Positions 25,933 through 35,266 of a stretch of DNA of 64,000 nucleotides are shown here, piece after piece. Numbering within the stretch: the first letter of the stretch is position 1; each line of letters begins with the position of its first letter. Position numbers and translations under genes: made by a program. Source of the DNA: Candidatus Phocaeicola excrementigallinarum (GTDB taxonomy: Bacteria; Bacteroidota; Bacteroidia; Bacteroidales; Bacteroidaceae); the NCBI GenBank assembly GCA_019120125.1, contig DWVR01000068.1, positions 22,323 through 86,322 of the forward strand. The letters are read 5' to 3'. The notes under the pieces were generated by a model. It was not told the origin of the DNA, did no database searches, and saw nothing but the letters and a program-made list of their open reading frames with translations.

Positions 25933-28578
25933 TCAGGCCCTGAATCCGATGGCAGGTCTCGGTATGACGTTTGTCCGTCGGACGACAAACTGTCGGTAGG
26001 CTGTCTCCACGTCCTCCTTTTCCACTCTCCGGCAGATCTCTTTGTCGATCTCATCGCATCGGTGGATTACCCGTTCCGCCATGGCCGGGATGATTCCGTT
26101 CTGCACGTATTGCTCTATCCAGCGGGCGTTGCTGAAATCCTTCGCTTTCCGTGCGACTGCTTCCTTGACAGTCTTATGCAGGCAGTCGTGTGCCTCTGCG
26201 CTTAGCTCAAACCCGTCTTGTCCAAGGATGCGCACGGCTATCTCCATCAGCTCGTCGGCTGTATAGTCATCGAAATGAAGGATGTACGGGAACCTGCCTT
26301 TCAGTCCGGAGTTTGATTCCAGCATTTTCTGCATCTCTTTTCCGTATCCGGCCAGAATGACCACCATGTCGGGGTGAGGCTTTGCCAGCACGGTCAGCAG
26401 GCACTCTATAGCCCTGTAGCCGAAATCTTTCGGGTTGTCTTGTCCGGCAACCAGCGAGTAGGCCTCGTCGATGAACAGCACGTTGCCTTGTGCCTCTTTC
26501 AGAATGGCCCGCATGTTCTTCTCCGTCTCTCCCAGAAACTGGCCGACCATTTGGCTGCGTTCGGTCACGATGACATCTCCTTTTGAAAGGATTCCCATCC
26601 TTTGGAAGATGTGGCCGAGCAGTCTTGCCACAGTGGTCTTGCCCGTACCCGGGTTGCCCGTAAACACCATGTGGCAGGCGGTTCCCTCGTGATGGGGAAG
26701 TCCCATGCCGCGCCGGATATTCCGGAACTGGACTTGGAGGAAGAGACTGTTCAGAAGCTGTTTGACATTTTCCAGGCCGACCATCCCGTTCAAACGGTCC
26801 ATATCCGTGGGTGTGGAAAGATTTTTTCTTGAAAGTCTGTCGAGACAGAGATCTTCCGGCTCAAGGTACTTGATATTAAGCTCGGCGGTGAAGTCATCCT
26901 CGAAAGTCGTTCCGAGAATCCGTCTCCGGTAGTCGGGGAGAATGATGTCCTGCACCAGATTCTCCACCTCTTCCTTTCCCCAGTCGTGGAATACGCCTTC
27001 CTTGTCCAGCGTTTCCATCTGTCGGGTCAGACGTGTTTCCGCTTCCGTGGAGAGTGTCAGACTCTGGAATCTCAGCGATTCCTGAAGCGAATGGACGATG
27101 TCGTTCAGGGTGTAGGCCTCCAGTTGGATCCGGTTGTTTTCCGGGAAGAAGCGTCTCAGCGAGGGATGTGTCTCGAACAGCATTTCCGCTTCCTGTGCCG
27201 TGGCACGGATGAACACGGTCAGTTTCTTGGCCGAAGCCATCCTCTTCTCGAGTTTCCGGCAGAATGTCTGTCCGTTTCCGTCCAGCAGCGGACTGATGTT
27301 TGACAGGCACAACACTCCGTCGTCCATGGAAAGGATGTCGTAGAGGTCGGCATACGGGTCGGGCTGGTTCTTGGCCTCCGCCGCTTCTTCCAGATCGGCA
27401 TAACGGAAGTTGCGGGTGGGGCAGAGCACGAAGGCGAAATCGTTGATTACGGATATCGTGTCTGTCCTTTCCTTGCCGATGCAGAGAAAGTTCATGTTTC
27501 TCCGTATCGCCCCGATGCCATAGTCGGAGCGGAGGATGTCGAGCACCTTGTCCTGGAAGTATTCCATGACTTTCCGTTTCACGTTCCCGTAGCCTGGAGT
27601 CTTGCGCAACTTGATCCAGTAGAGGCAATATTTCCGGTGTCTTTCCATGTGTTTCATGAGAGCATGGTCGGGAGAGTTTCTGAGGATTGTCTCTCCCCTG
27701 CATTCCGTGACCTTGTCGGGCTCAAGTCCGAAGGAGATTTTGTAGAACGGCTCCCCGTTGTGTGAGAGGATGCAGAAGTAGCCGCCAGGCATCCAGATAA
27801 AGGGAGACTCGAACAGGAAACACACTTCCCGTGTCTTGGGCCAGTCGTCACTTCTTGAGATGGAGATCTTGTCCATCAGCTGGAAACTGCTGTCGTAGCA
27901 GTAAGCCATGAACTCGTCTCGTGTCCCCATCCTGCGTGAGAGGGTGACCAGAAGCGACAGTCGTCCGGAAGTGCCGGTCAGGGGCTCGTCCTGACGCCTC
28001 ACTTGTATGTCCTTGATCTGGGGATGCGGAATGCGTTCCCCGTCGGGCAGGAGGGAGAACCTGAATGTCACCTTTCCGTCGGACTGCTCGAATCTTGTGT
28101 CCGTTGCGTCGCACTTCATGTTGGTGAGGTGTAGGGAGTATCTTCCGGGCTTGAGGTTGTCTGTCAGGTTGCTCATGTCAAAATAGAGTCCGTCCTCGTT
28201 GGGCTCGCATTCGCCGGTCACAAGTGGCTTGCGCTTCCCTTCGCGGTAGAGCAGGATATGCACATATTCTTCAGTGTTCCGGTCAATCCGTTCGACTTTG
28301 GGTATATAAAGATGGAAGGAGGTCTCAAAACGGTATTCGTGCAGGCTGGTCTTGAAGTTGGTTGCCTCTTCCATCAGGTCGATGCCGTCGAGGATAAGTT
28401 CCGGTTCCCGGAAAGAATATCCGGGTGACTGGGAAGAAGGCAGAGGCCGGCTGCTTTCTTCTTGAGACAAGTTGTCTGTGAATGTTTCAGGACTGCATTC
28501 CTGGCTGCCGATGAATTCGTTCAGCAGTCTTTCGAATTCTTCGTCAGCGGATGTTTTGTTTTCGGTATTTTCAATCAT
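25933..28578 (-). CDS. large CbxX/CfqX-type AAA+ ATPase
   Basis: An 881-residue cytoplasmic protein without signal or membrane helix. Residues about 60-330 are beta-rich and unlike anything I can name. Residues about 345-570 resemble an AAA domain without Walker A. Residues about 590-860 are a full CbxX/SpoVK-type AAA+ domain: Walker A GNPGTGKTT, Walker B VLFIDEAYSL, arginine-finger region SGLKGRFPY. Related ATPases remodel protein complexes (CbbX on Rubisco, EccA in type VII secretion), but no such partner is here. It probably acts on its own substrate or with proteins of the nearby exported TPR/TIR-like locus; that link is speculative. Confidence 0.8.
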   Translation of the reverse strand: MIENTENKTSADEEFERLLNEFIGSQECSPETFTDNLSQEESSRPLPSSQSPGYSFREPELILDGIDLMEEATNFKTSLHEYRFETSFHLYIPKVERIDRNTEEYVHILLYREGKRKPLVTGECEPNEDGLYFDMSNLTDNLKPGRYSLHLTNMKCDATDTRFEQSDGKVTFRFSLLPDGERIPHPQIKDIQVRRQDEPLTGTSGRLSLLVTLSRRMGTRDEFMAYCYDSSFQLMDKISISRSDDWPKTREVCFLFESPFIWMPGGYFCILSHNGEPFYKISFGLEPDKVTECRGETILRNSPDHALMKHMERHRKYCLYWIKLRKTPGYGNVKRKVMEYFQDKVLDILRSDYGIGAIRRNMNFLCIGKERTDTISVINDFAFVLCPTRNFRYADLEEAAEAKNQPDPYADLYDILSMDDGVLCLSNISPLLDGNGQTFCRKLEKRMASAKKLTVFIRATAQEAEMLFETHPSLRRFFPENNRIQLEAYTLNDIVHSLQESLRFQSLTLSTEAETRLTRQMETLDKEGVFHDWGKEEVENLVQDIILPDYRRRILGTTFEDDFTAELNIKYLEPEDLCLDRLSRKNLSTPTDMDRLNGMVGLENVKQLLNSLFLQVQFRNIRRGMGLPHHEGTACHMVFTGNPGTGKTTVARLLGHIFQRMGILSKGDVIVTERSQMVGQFLGETEKNMRAILKEAQGNVLFIDEAYSLVAGQDNPKDFGYRAIECLLTVLAKPHPDMVVILAGYGKEMQKMLESNSGLKGRFPYILHFDDYTADELMEIAVRILGQDGFELSAEAHDCLHKTVKEAVARKAKDFSNARWIEQYVQNGIIPAMAERVIHRCDEIDKEICRRVEKEDVETAYRQFVVRRTNVIPRPAIGFRA

Positions 28579-28916
28579 AGCTTCAATGGTTTTAAAATGT
28601 GGATAATGAATGGCTTGTCCGTGACGGCCTTTGCCGTGCGGATAAAGCGTAAGGGATCAGTGGAAGAGCTCCGGCTCTCCACATCGCGTGTCATTCAACT
28701 GTTTTTGGGAAAACTTTCTGTCTCCGGCCCCATCTGCTTTGGGCGCACTTCACCTGAATTGCCGGAGGGGGGTCCAGTAAATCAAAGAACACCGCACACG
28801 TCATCTGTCGTCTCATGGCATCGTTGCCGGTGAGGCGATAGCGCGTACTTGCGGTCGTTTACTTTGATTTCTGAATCTAGAAGCATTATGATTGGATTAA
28901 ATTCCAGTTGTCGGGG
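28579..28916 (-). other. about 330-base leader upstream of the AAA+ gene
   Basis: Between the promoter at 28917-28947 and the AAA+ ATG lies a long untranslated stretch. It contains a hairpin (GTGGAGAGC pairing with GCTCTTCCAC, about 28660-28682) and a short minus-strand open frame of about 40 codons beginning MRRQMTCAVFFDLL that I do not recognise. It could be a regulatory leader or decayed coding sequence. Confidence 0.4.
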
Positions 28917-28947
28917 CAAATATAGGAACTGTTTTCGTAACTGCAAA
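28917..28947 (-). promoter_or_regulatory. consensus promoter reading toward the AAA+ gene
   Basis: On the minus strand TTTG (28944-28947), a 19-base spacer and TATATTTG (28917-28924) match the Bacteroidota promoter exactly. The nearest downstream gene start is about 330 bases away. Confidence 0.7.
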
Positions 28948-28985
28948 ATCCGGACGGACTTTTTTCCGGAAATTGGTCACGCCGG

Positions 28986-29630
28986 TCACATTCCGAATTT
29001 CTTCTTGTAGTAGGACTGTGCGGTATACAGCGCGGCGGCCGGATTGTTTCCTGTCACCCGGTCTTTGGTCACAAGGGTAGTGACGTATGCTTCCGAGTAT
29101 TTGTAGAACAGGCTGTCGTGACCTACGCAAAGTCCGATAACCACATTCAGGTCGGTATGCGCCCGGTTTAGCAGGCGCGCCTGGAGGATGGGGTTGCACA
29201 TGGCACTTCCGATAGCCTCACATTCTTTGGGTATTCCGACGGATGACTTGGCTTTTCCCGCCACCTTGCAGATGACGGAATAAGGCTCGAACCCGTTGGC
29301 CCGGAGTATCTTCGCGAAGATACGCGCTTCGTTGATAAGTCCGATGCAGTTTGCGATGCCTATTTTCCTGGCGCCGGTCTTGCGTGCGAATTCCATGATT
29401 TCCTGCACGCGTGTCCATTGGCAATAGCCTTCGTATTCCACCTCGGCGCTGGCCACCATGATGTCGTGGTTCTTGCCTTCCGCATATTTCTCCATCGCCC
29501 AGTCGTCGTCTTCCTTGTCGAGACCTGTCGTAAGGCAGAATTCCGGATAGTTGCGGTCCTTGTATTTGCAGTTCTGTGTGCCGCAGTCCACACAGCTCAG
29601 TTCCTTTTTCATTTCTTTGTTGTCAGTCAT
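28986..29630 (-). CDS. DUF1847 cysteine-rich protein
   Basis: A 214-residue protein of the DUF1847 family. The N-terminus has a cysteine cluster (CVDCGTQNC, then C in EFCLTTG) that looks like a metal or iron-sulfur site; more cysteines occur in IANCIGL and in MCNP. The family is widespread in anaerobes, function unknown. It has its own upstream -7 element and stands alone on this strand, ending 39 bases before the promoter of the AAA+ gene. Confidence 0.85.
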   Translation of the reverse strand: MTDNKEMKKELSCVDCGTQNCKYKDRNYPEFCLTTGLDKEDDDWAMEKYAEGKNHDIMVASAEVEYEGYCQWTRVQEIMEFARKTGARKIGIANCIGLINEARIFAKILRANGFEPYSVICKVAGKAKSSVGIPKECEAIGSAMCNPILQARLLNRAHTDLNVVIGLCVGHDSLFYKYSEAYVTTLVTKDRVTGNNPAAALYTAQSYYKKKFGM

Positions 29631-29672
29631 GTCAGTATCAGGTTATTGGTGTTCCAATCCGGTATTGTCCTG

Positions 29673-29680
29673 CAAAAGTA
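29673..29680 (-). promoter_or_regulatory. -7 element for the DUF1847 gene
   Basis: Minus-strand TACTTTTG matches TAnnTTTG, 43 bases before the ATG. The upstream element is not clear. Confidence 0.45.
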
Positions 29681-29723
29681 ATATAATAATCATTCATTAT
29701 TCGTTTCTTCCATAAATATTGTC

Positions 29724-29731
29724 TACTTTTG
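29724..29731 (+). promoter_or_regulatory. -7 element for the exonuclease/phosphatase operon
   Basis: TACTTTTG matches TAnnTTTG, 48 bases before the ATG at 29779 and divergent from the DUF1847 promoter. Confidence 0.45.
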
Positions 29732-29778
29732 TTCTCGTGAGTGTTTTCATTTATCATTAATTTATAAAAGCAAGAAGT

Positions 29779-30540
29779 ATGAGAAACAGATTTTGGATAG
29801 GCGCCGCCGGACTCCTTTGCATGGGGTGCGTGTGCGCATGCCAACCGGAGCTGAAAGATGCCCGTCTTATGAGTTATAATGTGAAGAACGGCTGTGGTCT
29901 GGATGATTCCACGGATTATGTCCGTACGGCAGCAGTTATCCGGAAAGAGAATCCCGATGTGGTGGCCGTGCAGGAACTGGACAGTGTGACCGGACGTAGC
30001 GGAGGAGCCTATGTGCTGGGTGAGCTGGCAAAGCATACAGGCATGTATGACACGTATGCGCCGGCCATTGATTTCGACGGGGGAAAATATGGTATCGGCA
30101 TCCTGTCGAAAGAAAAGCCGTTGCATGTCTACCGGAGGGCGTTGCCGGGACGTGAGGAAGCCCGAACGATGCTGGTTACGGAATTTGAGGACTATGTATA
30201 TATCTGTACGCACCTTTCGCTGACGGAGGAGGACCGGACGGCCTCGTTGCCGATAATCAAGGAGGAAATCGCACGGTTCAAGAAACCGGTGTTCATTGCC
30301 GGCGACTGGAACGCGACGCCCGAATCCGCCTTCCTGAAGGAAATGCAGGATGAGTTCACCGTACTGACCGACATGACACAGCCTACATTCCCTGCGGATA
30401 CCCCGGACAGCACGCTCGATTATATTGCAGTGAACAAGGGAGCCGGTCTGAAGATAGACGGGAAGAAGGCATATACGGTGGACGCCCCCGTGCAGTCGGA
30501 CCATCGCCCTGTGGTAGTTGTCGCTGAATGGTCGGAATAA
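29779..30540 (+). CDS. endonuclease/exonuclease/phosphatase-family lipoprotein
   Basis: A 253-residue exported lipoprotein (lipobox ending at Cys17) with the EEP metal-dependent hydrolase fold: LMSYNVKNG, AVQELDSVT with the metal-binding Glu, AGDWNATPES, and QSDHRPVVV with the catalytic Asp-His at the end. Members cleave phosphodiesters in nucleic acids, sphingomyelin or inositol phosphates; in Bacteroidales many are extracytoplasmic with unknown substrate. First gene of a plus-strand run with the dehydrogenase and the TPR-like protein. Confidence 0.88.
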   Translation: MRNRFWIGAAGLLCMGCVCACQPELKDARLMSYNVKNGCGLDDSTDYVRTAAVIRKENPDVVAVQELDSVTGRSGGAYVLGELAKHTGMYDTYAPAIDFDGGKYGIGILSKEKPLHVYRRALPGREEARTMLVTEFEDYVYICTHLSLTEEDRTASLPIIKEEIARFKKPVFIAGDWNATPESAFLKEMQDEFTVLTDMTQPTFPADTPDSTLDYIAVNKGAGLKIDGKKAYTVDAPVQSDHRPVVVVAEWSE

Positions 30541-30559
30541 TGTGAATTAAGGAGGGATC

Positions 30560-31597
30560 ATGCTTGCATACACTTATATAGAGCGCGGGAAGTTTGAACT
30601 GGTGGAAAAGCCAAGGCCCCGATTGGAGCATCCCCGGGATGCCATAGTGCGTGTCACGCTCGGAAGTATCTGTACGAGCGACCTGCACATCAAGCATGGC
30701 AGTGTGCCAAGAGCCGTGCCGGGAATTACCGTGGGCCATGAGATGGTCGGCGTTGTGGAGGAGGTGGGGGCGGAAGTCACTCATGTCCGTCCCGGCGACC
30801 GGGTGACGGTGAATGTGGAGACCTTTTGCGGAGAGTGCTTTTTCTGCCGCCACGGATATGTGAACAATTGCACCGACCCCAATGGGGGCTGGGCGTTGGG
30901 ATGCCGTATTGATGGTGGCCAGACGGAATATGTGAGGGTGCCGTTCGCCGATCAGGGTCTGGACCGTATCCCGGATTCCGTAAGCGATGAGCAGGCTCTG
31001 TTCACAGGTGACATTCTGGCCACAGGTTTCTGGGCGGCCCGCATCTCTGAGATCAAGGAAGAAGACACTGTACTCATCATCGGAGCGGGACCGACAGGAA
31101 TCTGCGCCTTGCTTTGCGTCATGCTGAAGCGTCCCAAACGGATTATTGTCTGCGAGAAATCGGAAGAAAGGGTCCGATTTGTGCGTGAGCATTATCCGGA
31201 TGTGCTGGTGACCGGGCCGGAAGAATGCAAGGAATTCGTGCTTGCCCATTGCGACCATGGAGGGGCGGATGTGGTGATGGAAGTGGCAGGTGCCGGCGAC
31301 ACGTTCCGTCTGGCGTGGGATTGTGCCTGTCCGAACGCGGTAGTGACTGTGGTGGCCCTTTACGACAATCCTCAGATACTGCCTTTGCCGGATATGTACG
31401 GAAAGAACCTGACCTTCAAGACTGGAGGAGTGGACGGCTGTGACTGTGCCGAGATTCTCCGGCTGATAGAGGAAGGGAAAATAGACACCACTCCGCTTAT
31501 CACTCACCGCTTTCCGTTGTCACGGATAGAGGAGGCCTACCGGATTTTCGAGAACAGACTGGATGGGGTGATAAAAGTGGTGGTGGAGTGCGGATGA
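30560..31597 (+). CDS. zinc-dependent medium-chain alcohol dehydrogenase
   Basis: A 345-residue cytoplasmic MDR-family dehydrogenase. Catalytic zinc region: CTSDLH (about residues 38-43) and GHEMVGVVEEVG. Structural zinc: four cysteines in CGECFFCRHGYVNNC. Rossmann motif IGAGPTGICAL for NAD(P). It most resembles the secondary-alcohol/threonine or sorbitol dehydrogenase group; substrate not determinable. It lies 19 bases after the exonuclease gene and 9 before the TPR-like gene. Confidence 0.88.
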   Translation: MLAYTYIERGKFELVEKPRPRLEHPRDAIVRVTLGSICTSDLHIKHGSVPRAVPGITVGHEMVGVVEEVGAEVTHVRPGDRVTVNVETFCGECFFCRHGYVNNCTDPNGGWALGCRIDGGQTEYVRVPFADQGLDRIPDSVSDEQALFTGDILATGFWAARISEIKEEDTVLIIGAGPTGICALLCVMLKRPKRIIVCEKSEERVRFVREHYPDVLVTGPEECKEFVLAHCDHGGADVVMEVAGAGDTFRLAWDCACPNAVVTVVALYDNPQILPLPDMYGKNLTFKTGGVDGCDCAEILRLIEEGKIDTTPLITHRFPLSRIEEAYRIFENRLDGVIKVVVECG

Positions 31598-31606
31598 TAG
31601 CCGGGA

Positions 31607-34111
31607 ATGTGTATGGATAAGTTTGCCGATATGATACGGGGGATGGCAGGTCTGCTGCTTGCCGTCTCCTTTCTGGTCGTCCGGCCCGTTCCGGCGCAGG
31701 TGGTCCAGAAAGGGTCCGTGAAGGTTTTCAATTCCCGGCAGGCCCCTTTACCGGGAGTACAGCTGATGGCGGAGGGAGCTCCGGCAACGGATACAGACCA
31801 GCAGGGAATTTTCCATCTTCACTTCCTGAACCGGAAACCGGGAATGCAGATCAGTGCGCCGTTTGTCTATAAAAAAGGCTTTGAACTGGTGAACCGTGAC
31901 CTGCTGGACGGCTGGATCTTGTCGGAGAAGCAGCCGCTGGATGTCGTGATGGCTCCCGAGGGGGTTATCGAAGAGATAAAGAACCGGTATTATTCGATTT
32001 CGGTGGCGGATTTCGCAAGACGTTTCAATGAGACGGTGCAGGAAATCAACAGGCTTTATGAAAGGCATGAGATCGGTTTGCAGGAAAGAAAATCGAGGCT
32101 TCAGGAACTGGCTGATGAGAATCTCCGTTTTATGAGCCAGGTGGAGCGGTATGCGGACCGTTTCGCGCGTGTCAATCCGGATGATGTGGACGATGTGGAA
32201 CGGTTGGCACTGAAACTGGCCGGCGAAGGGAAGATCGGTGAGGCGGTCCGTGTATACGAGGACGCCGATATGGCAGGAAAAGTCCGCGACCTGTTGTCCA
32301 GAAAGTCGGAAGTCGAGGAAAATACCTTGCGGAATGTGGAGAAGTTCTATCGCTTTGCGGATCTGTGCATGTTGGCCGGCGGCGCGGAAAATGAAAGGAA
32401 GGCCTATGACATTTACAGGAGTGTGGCGGAGACGCTGCCGGACAATTTCGCATATGTGCTTAGATATGCGTTGATGAAAGAGTCCTTGCAGGAAGAGGAT
32501 GTCATGGACTGGCTGGACAAGTGTCAGCGGCTGGCGTTTGATGAGAAATCGTTGCTGCTGGTGTTGAACGCGAAATGTGTCTATGAGCTGAACATGAGGG
32601 GAAATCCCGTGAAAGCGTTGGAGTACGCCCAAAATGCCTTGCGTGTGCTTGCCGATGCCTCAGAGTCCATGCCCTCGGGCGACTATCTGGCCACAGGTGA
32701 GCAACTGTTTCTGACGACCGCCCGGATCTATGAGTCAATGGGCATGTTTGACAAGGCGGCCGATGAGTATGAGGACGGGATCAGACGGGTGGAAGAGCAG
32801 CTCGGAGAGAGCGACAATGAACTGTTCATTCAGATACAGAAAAGTCATCTTGTCCTGCTTTACCGTTTTTTGGCTTCCGTCTGCCTGAAGCTGGGTGAGA
32901 CGGAACGGGCTTTGGAAGTTTCGGGAATGTGGCGCAAGGTGGTCGGAGAGGCAGGTGCGGCCATGGATGAGAAAGAGAGGCTGAACGGTGAGCTGGATTA
33001 CTGGAATTTTTTGTTTGAGCTTGCGCTGGAAAAGAGGGACTGGGACAAGATGCGCCTGTATGCCGGCAAGGTCCTTGCCCTGACCGGCAGGTTGCATGAG
33101 TTGAGTCCGGCATTCGAGACCTACAGGTATGCGTTGAGCCATGTCAATTATCTGCTTATGGGACTGGCCAATAATCCGGAAGAATATCTTGGTGAGATCT
33201 GGCGGTTCTGCAGTGAAGTCCCTACATGGAGTTTTGCAAGCGAGGAGCAGAAATGTGGCGTGGCTTATCTGACAGAGAAGCTTCTTGTCATTTATTATTC
33301 GCGGACGGGGAACCAGGCCGAGAGCAACCGGCATATTCTTCAGGCCTCCGCTTGTGCGGAAAGGCTGGAGGAACTGAATCCCATGCGATATGCGGCAGAG
33401 ATCATGGACGCGAAAGCCCAGTATATAGACTTGCTCGTCATGCAGGCAAAGAATCAGGAAGCGTGTCTGGAGGCGATGGATCTGGAGGCTTTGTGCGCGG
33501 TGAGTCCGTCTGACGACCCGGTGGGCCTGCGGGTGAAGAACAGTGTGGGGACCGCGCTGGTATGCGGAGGAATGTATGAGCTGGGCGTGGAATATCTGGA
33601 ACAGGTAAGGAAGGAACGTGAGAGGCAGCTCGACCGGACACCGGATGACGCCGAGCTTCTGTCCAGTCTCAGCACCACCTATAATAACCTGTCGTTGGGG
33701 TATGCCAAGCAGAAAAAGCCGGCAAGGGCATTGAAGATGCAGCACGAGGCTGCCCGTATCATGCTCAGGCTTTACCCGCGGAACAAGATCCAGTATGGTA
33801 CGAATTGCCTGCTGACGGTATTGAACACAAGTGTGGTTTCCTATCAGGCTGGCAAGAGGGAAGAGGCCCTGGATTTTCTGGAGCAGGCCGGGAGGCTGGC
33901 GGAAGAACTGAGCCAGGCCACTCCTTATTTCGCATGTTATCCGCTTATAATCCGTCTGGCGAAAGGAGACCTGTACTCGAAGCTGTCATTGCCGGGAGGG
34001 AAGGAAATGCTGGAAGAGGTGTTGGAGTATAAGGAAGGCATGATACCCAATGACGGACTTCTGCTCTATAGCATTCATGAGTATCATACCAACGGACTTT
34101 ATGTGAAGTGA
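31607..34111 (+). CDS. exported carboxypeptidase-regulatory-like/TPR-like protein (long paralogue)
   Basis: An 834-residue protein; the ATG at 31613 (MDKFADM) is an equally likely start. After a signal peptide ending at VPAQ comes a beta-sandwich resembling CarboxypepD_reg (GVQLMAEGAPATDTDQQGIF), then a helical linker and many TPR-like helical pairs to the C-terminus (for example KALEYAQNALRVL, MFDKAADEYEDGI, SLGYAKQKKPARALKMQ). The first 230 residues are clearly homologous to the 348-residue protein at 35263-36309: both share VQKG/EQKG, the ATxTDxxGxF strand, and GEAVRVYED versus NEAIRVYED. Probably a periplasmic scaffold. It converges on the TIR-like gene with 21 bases between the stops. 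Confidence 0.7.
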   Translation: MCMDKFADMIRGMAGLLLAVSFLVVRPVPAQVVQKGSVKVFNSRQAPLPGVQLMAEGAPATDTDQQGIFHLHFLNRKPGMQISAPFVYKKGFELVNRDLLDGWILSEKQPLDVVMAPEGVIEEIKNRYYSISVADFARRFNETVQEINRLYERHEIGLQERKSRLQELADENLRFMSQVERYADRFARVNPDDVDDVERLALKLAGEGKIGEAVRVYEDADMAGKVRDLLSRKSEVEENTLRNVEKFYRFADLCMLAGGAENERKAYDIYRSVAETLPDNFAYVLRYALMKESLQEEDVMDWLDKCQRLAFDEKSLLLVLNAKCVYELNMRGNPVKALEYAQNALRVLADASESMPSGDYLATGEQLFLTTARIYESMGMFDKAADEYEDGIRRVEEQLGESDNELFIQIQKSHLVLLYRFLASVCLKLGETERALEVSGMWRKVVGEAGAAMDEKERLNGELDYWNFLFELALEKRDWDKMRLYAGKVLALTGRLHELSPAFETYRYALSHVNYLLMGLANNPEEYLGEIWRFCSEVPTWSFASEEQKCGVAYLTEKLLVIYYSRTGNQAESNRHILQASACAERLEELNPMRYAAEIMDAKAQYIDLLVMQAKNQEACLEAMDLEALCAVSPSDDPVGLRVKNSVGTALVCGGMYELGVEYLEQVRKERERQLDRTPDDAELLSSLSTTYNNLSLGYAKQKKPARALKMQHEAARIMLRLYPRNKIQYGTNCLLTVLNTSVVSYQAGKREEALDFLEQAGRLAEELSQATPYFACYPLIIRLAKGDLYSKLSLPGGKEMLEEVLEYKEGMIPNDGLLLYSIHEYHTNGLYVK

Positions 34112-34132
34112 GCCACGCAGGCGCGTGCCTTT

Positions 34133-35266
34133 TCAGATTCCTTGTCTTTTGAGAATGATTTTCCAGGGAATCTTGTCGGATACCGGTGAGGTGAAATCCC
34201 AGAGCTGGTATCCTTCTTTATATGCGGTCACCCGCTGCTCTTCCTTCTGTTTTTCGGTAGGGATGGCCAGACGGAAGTTGCCGGCATGGTCGGTGGTGGT
34301 TTCCAGGTCGAGTACCTGAATGGTCACTCCTTCAAGCGGCCGGTTGTCCTCATCCTTGACTGTGCCGAACACAAGGGCTGACGACTGGTCGCGGCGGATG
34401 CCGACGGTCATGCTTTTGGAGAGTTTCACGACGGTATCCACCGTCACATAGCCTTCCGCGCTGATTGTCAGCCGTGCGTCTCCGCCCATGTGCCTCGAAT
34501 GGATTTCCTTGAAGAGCACTTCATCTGTCAGCCTGTCCAGATGCAGTGTCTCGCTTTTGTCACTGTACTGAAGGGTCACGTCCGCTCCCCGGAACGGGAG
34601 GGCGGAAGGGGTCAGGTCGTCCAGCCGGACGGTGGCCGTGCCGGGCGTGTAGTAGTGTACCGCAAAGAATGCCAGCACAGCCACAATTATCGGAGCGATG
34701 ATATATATCAGGGTGAACTCTATGGTATAAAGCAGTCTTATGGAAGATGAGTAGGGTGTTATGAACCTCTCGTTCTCCAATATCTGCAGCTGCCTGTCGA
34801 ACTTGGCGATCAGGTCATCATGACTGGTATAGACATCGCAGAAATGCCCGAGTCTGTTCTCGCAGTAAGACTTGAAGTCCTTCAGGGAGTCATCCTCGAT
34901 GCCGTCTTCCTTGAAGAACACAAAGATGCGCGGACGGGTGGAGCGGCTTTTCAGGAAGCAGCTGTAGGCCGTCTCAAGTTCTTCCTTCGTGTATTGCCCG
35001 AGCCGGGTGTGGAACAGGAAGATGGCGATGTCACAGTTCCTGATGTAGGCATTATACCGGTCCTGCAGCCTTCCTTCGTTCAGCGAGCTGCTGAAGTCCA
35101 TCCACGTGCGCTGGTCGAAATAGATGCCCCTGTCATGGTAGATCTTGTTCTTTCCCGAAAAATAGTCCGCGAACACCTGCTTGTCCTCGTTCAGTTCGGC
35201 GGAAGAGCCGATGAACACTTTTATATCTCTGGTAAGTTTTCTCGATAACTTTCTTAGCGGTCTCAT
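34133..35266 (-). CDS. membrane-anchored TIR-like/DUF4062-like protein with periplasmic carboxypeptidase-regulatory domain
   Basis: A 377-residue protein. Cytoplasmic residues about 15-110 form a Rossmann-like TIR/DUF4062-type domain: VFIGSSAELNEDK, NCDIAIFLFHTRLGQY and the conserved Glu pair in KEELETAY. One transmembrane helix follows at about 182-205. The outer part is Ig-like, ending in a CarboxypepD_reg-like domain (VFGTVKDEDNRPLEGV, TTDHAGNFRLAIP). The start at 35266 forms an ATGA overlap with the stop of the upstream TPR-like gene, suggesting coupled translation; an in-frame ATG at 35290 would add eight residues. TIR and DUF4062 domains often act in immunity or cell-death systems, so this may transmit an envelope signal inward. 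Enzymatic activity is not proven. Confidence 0.6.
   Translation of the reverse strand: MRPLRKLSRKLTRDIKVFIGSSAELNEDKQVFADYFSGKNKIYHDRGIYFDQRTWMDFSSSLNEGRLQDRYNAYIRNCDIAIFLFHTRLGQYTKEELETAYSCFLKSRSTRPRIFVFFKEDGIEDDSLKDFKSYCENRLGHFCDVYTSHDDLIAKFDRQLQILENERFITPYSSSIRLLYTIEFTLIYIIAPIIVAVLAFFAVHYYTPGTATVRLDDLTPSALPFRGADVTLQYSDKSETLHLDRLTDEVLFKEIHSRHMGGDARLTISAEGYVTVDTVVKLSKSMTVGIRRDQSSALVFGTVKDEDNRPLEGVTIQVLDLETTTDHAGNFRLAIPTEKQKEEQRVTAYKEGYQLWDFTSPVSDKIPWKIILKRQGI

Noticed and set aside
25933..28578. Type VII secretion EccA component
   Set aside because: Only the CbxX-type AAA+ domain is shared; no EccB/C/D/E or WXG100 genes are nearby.
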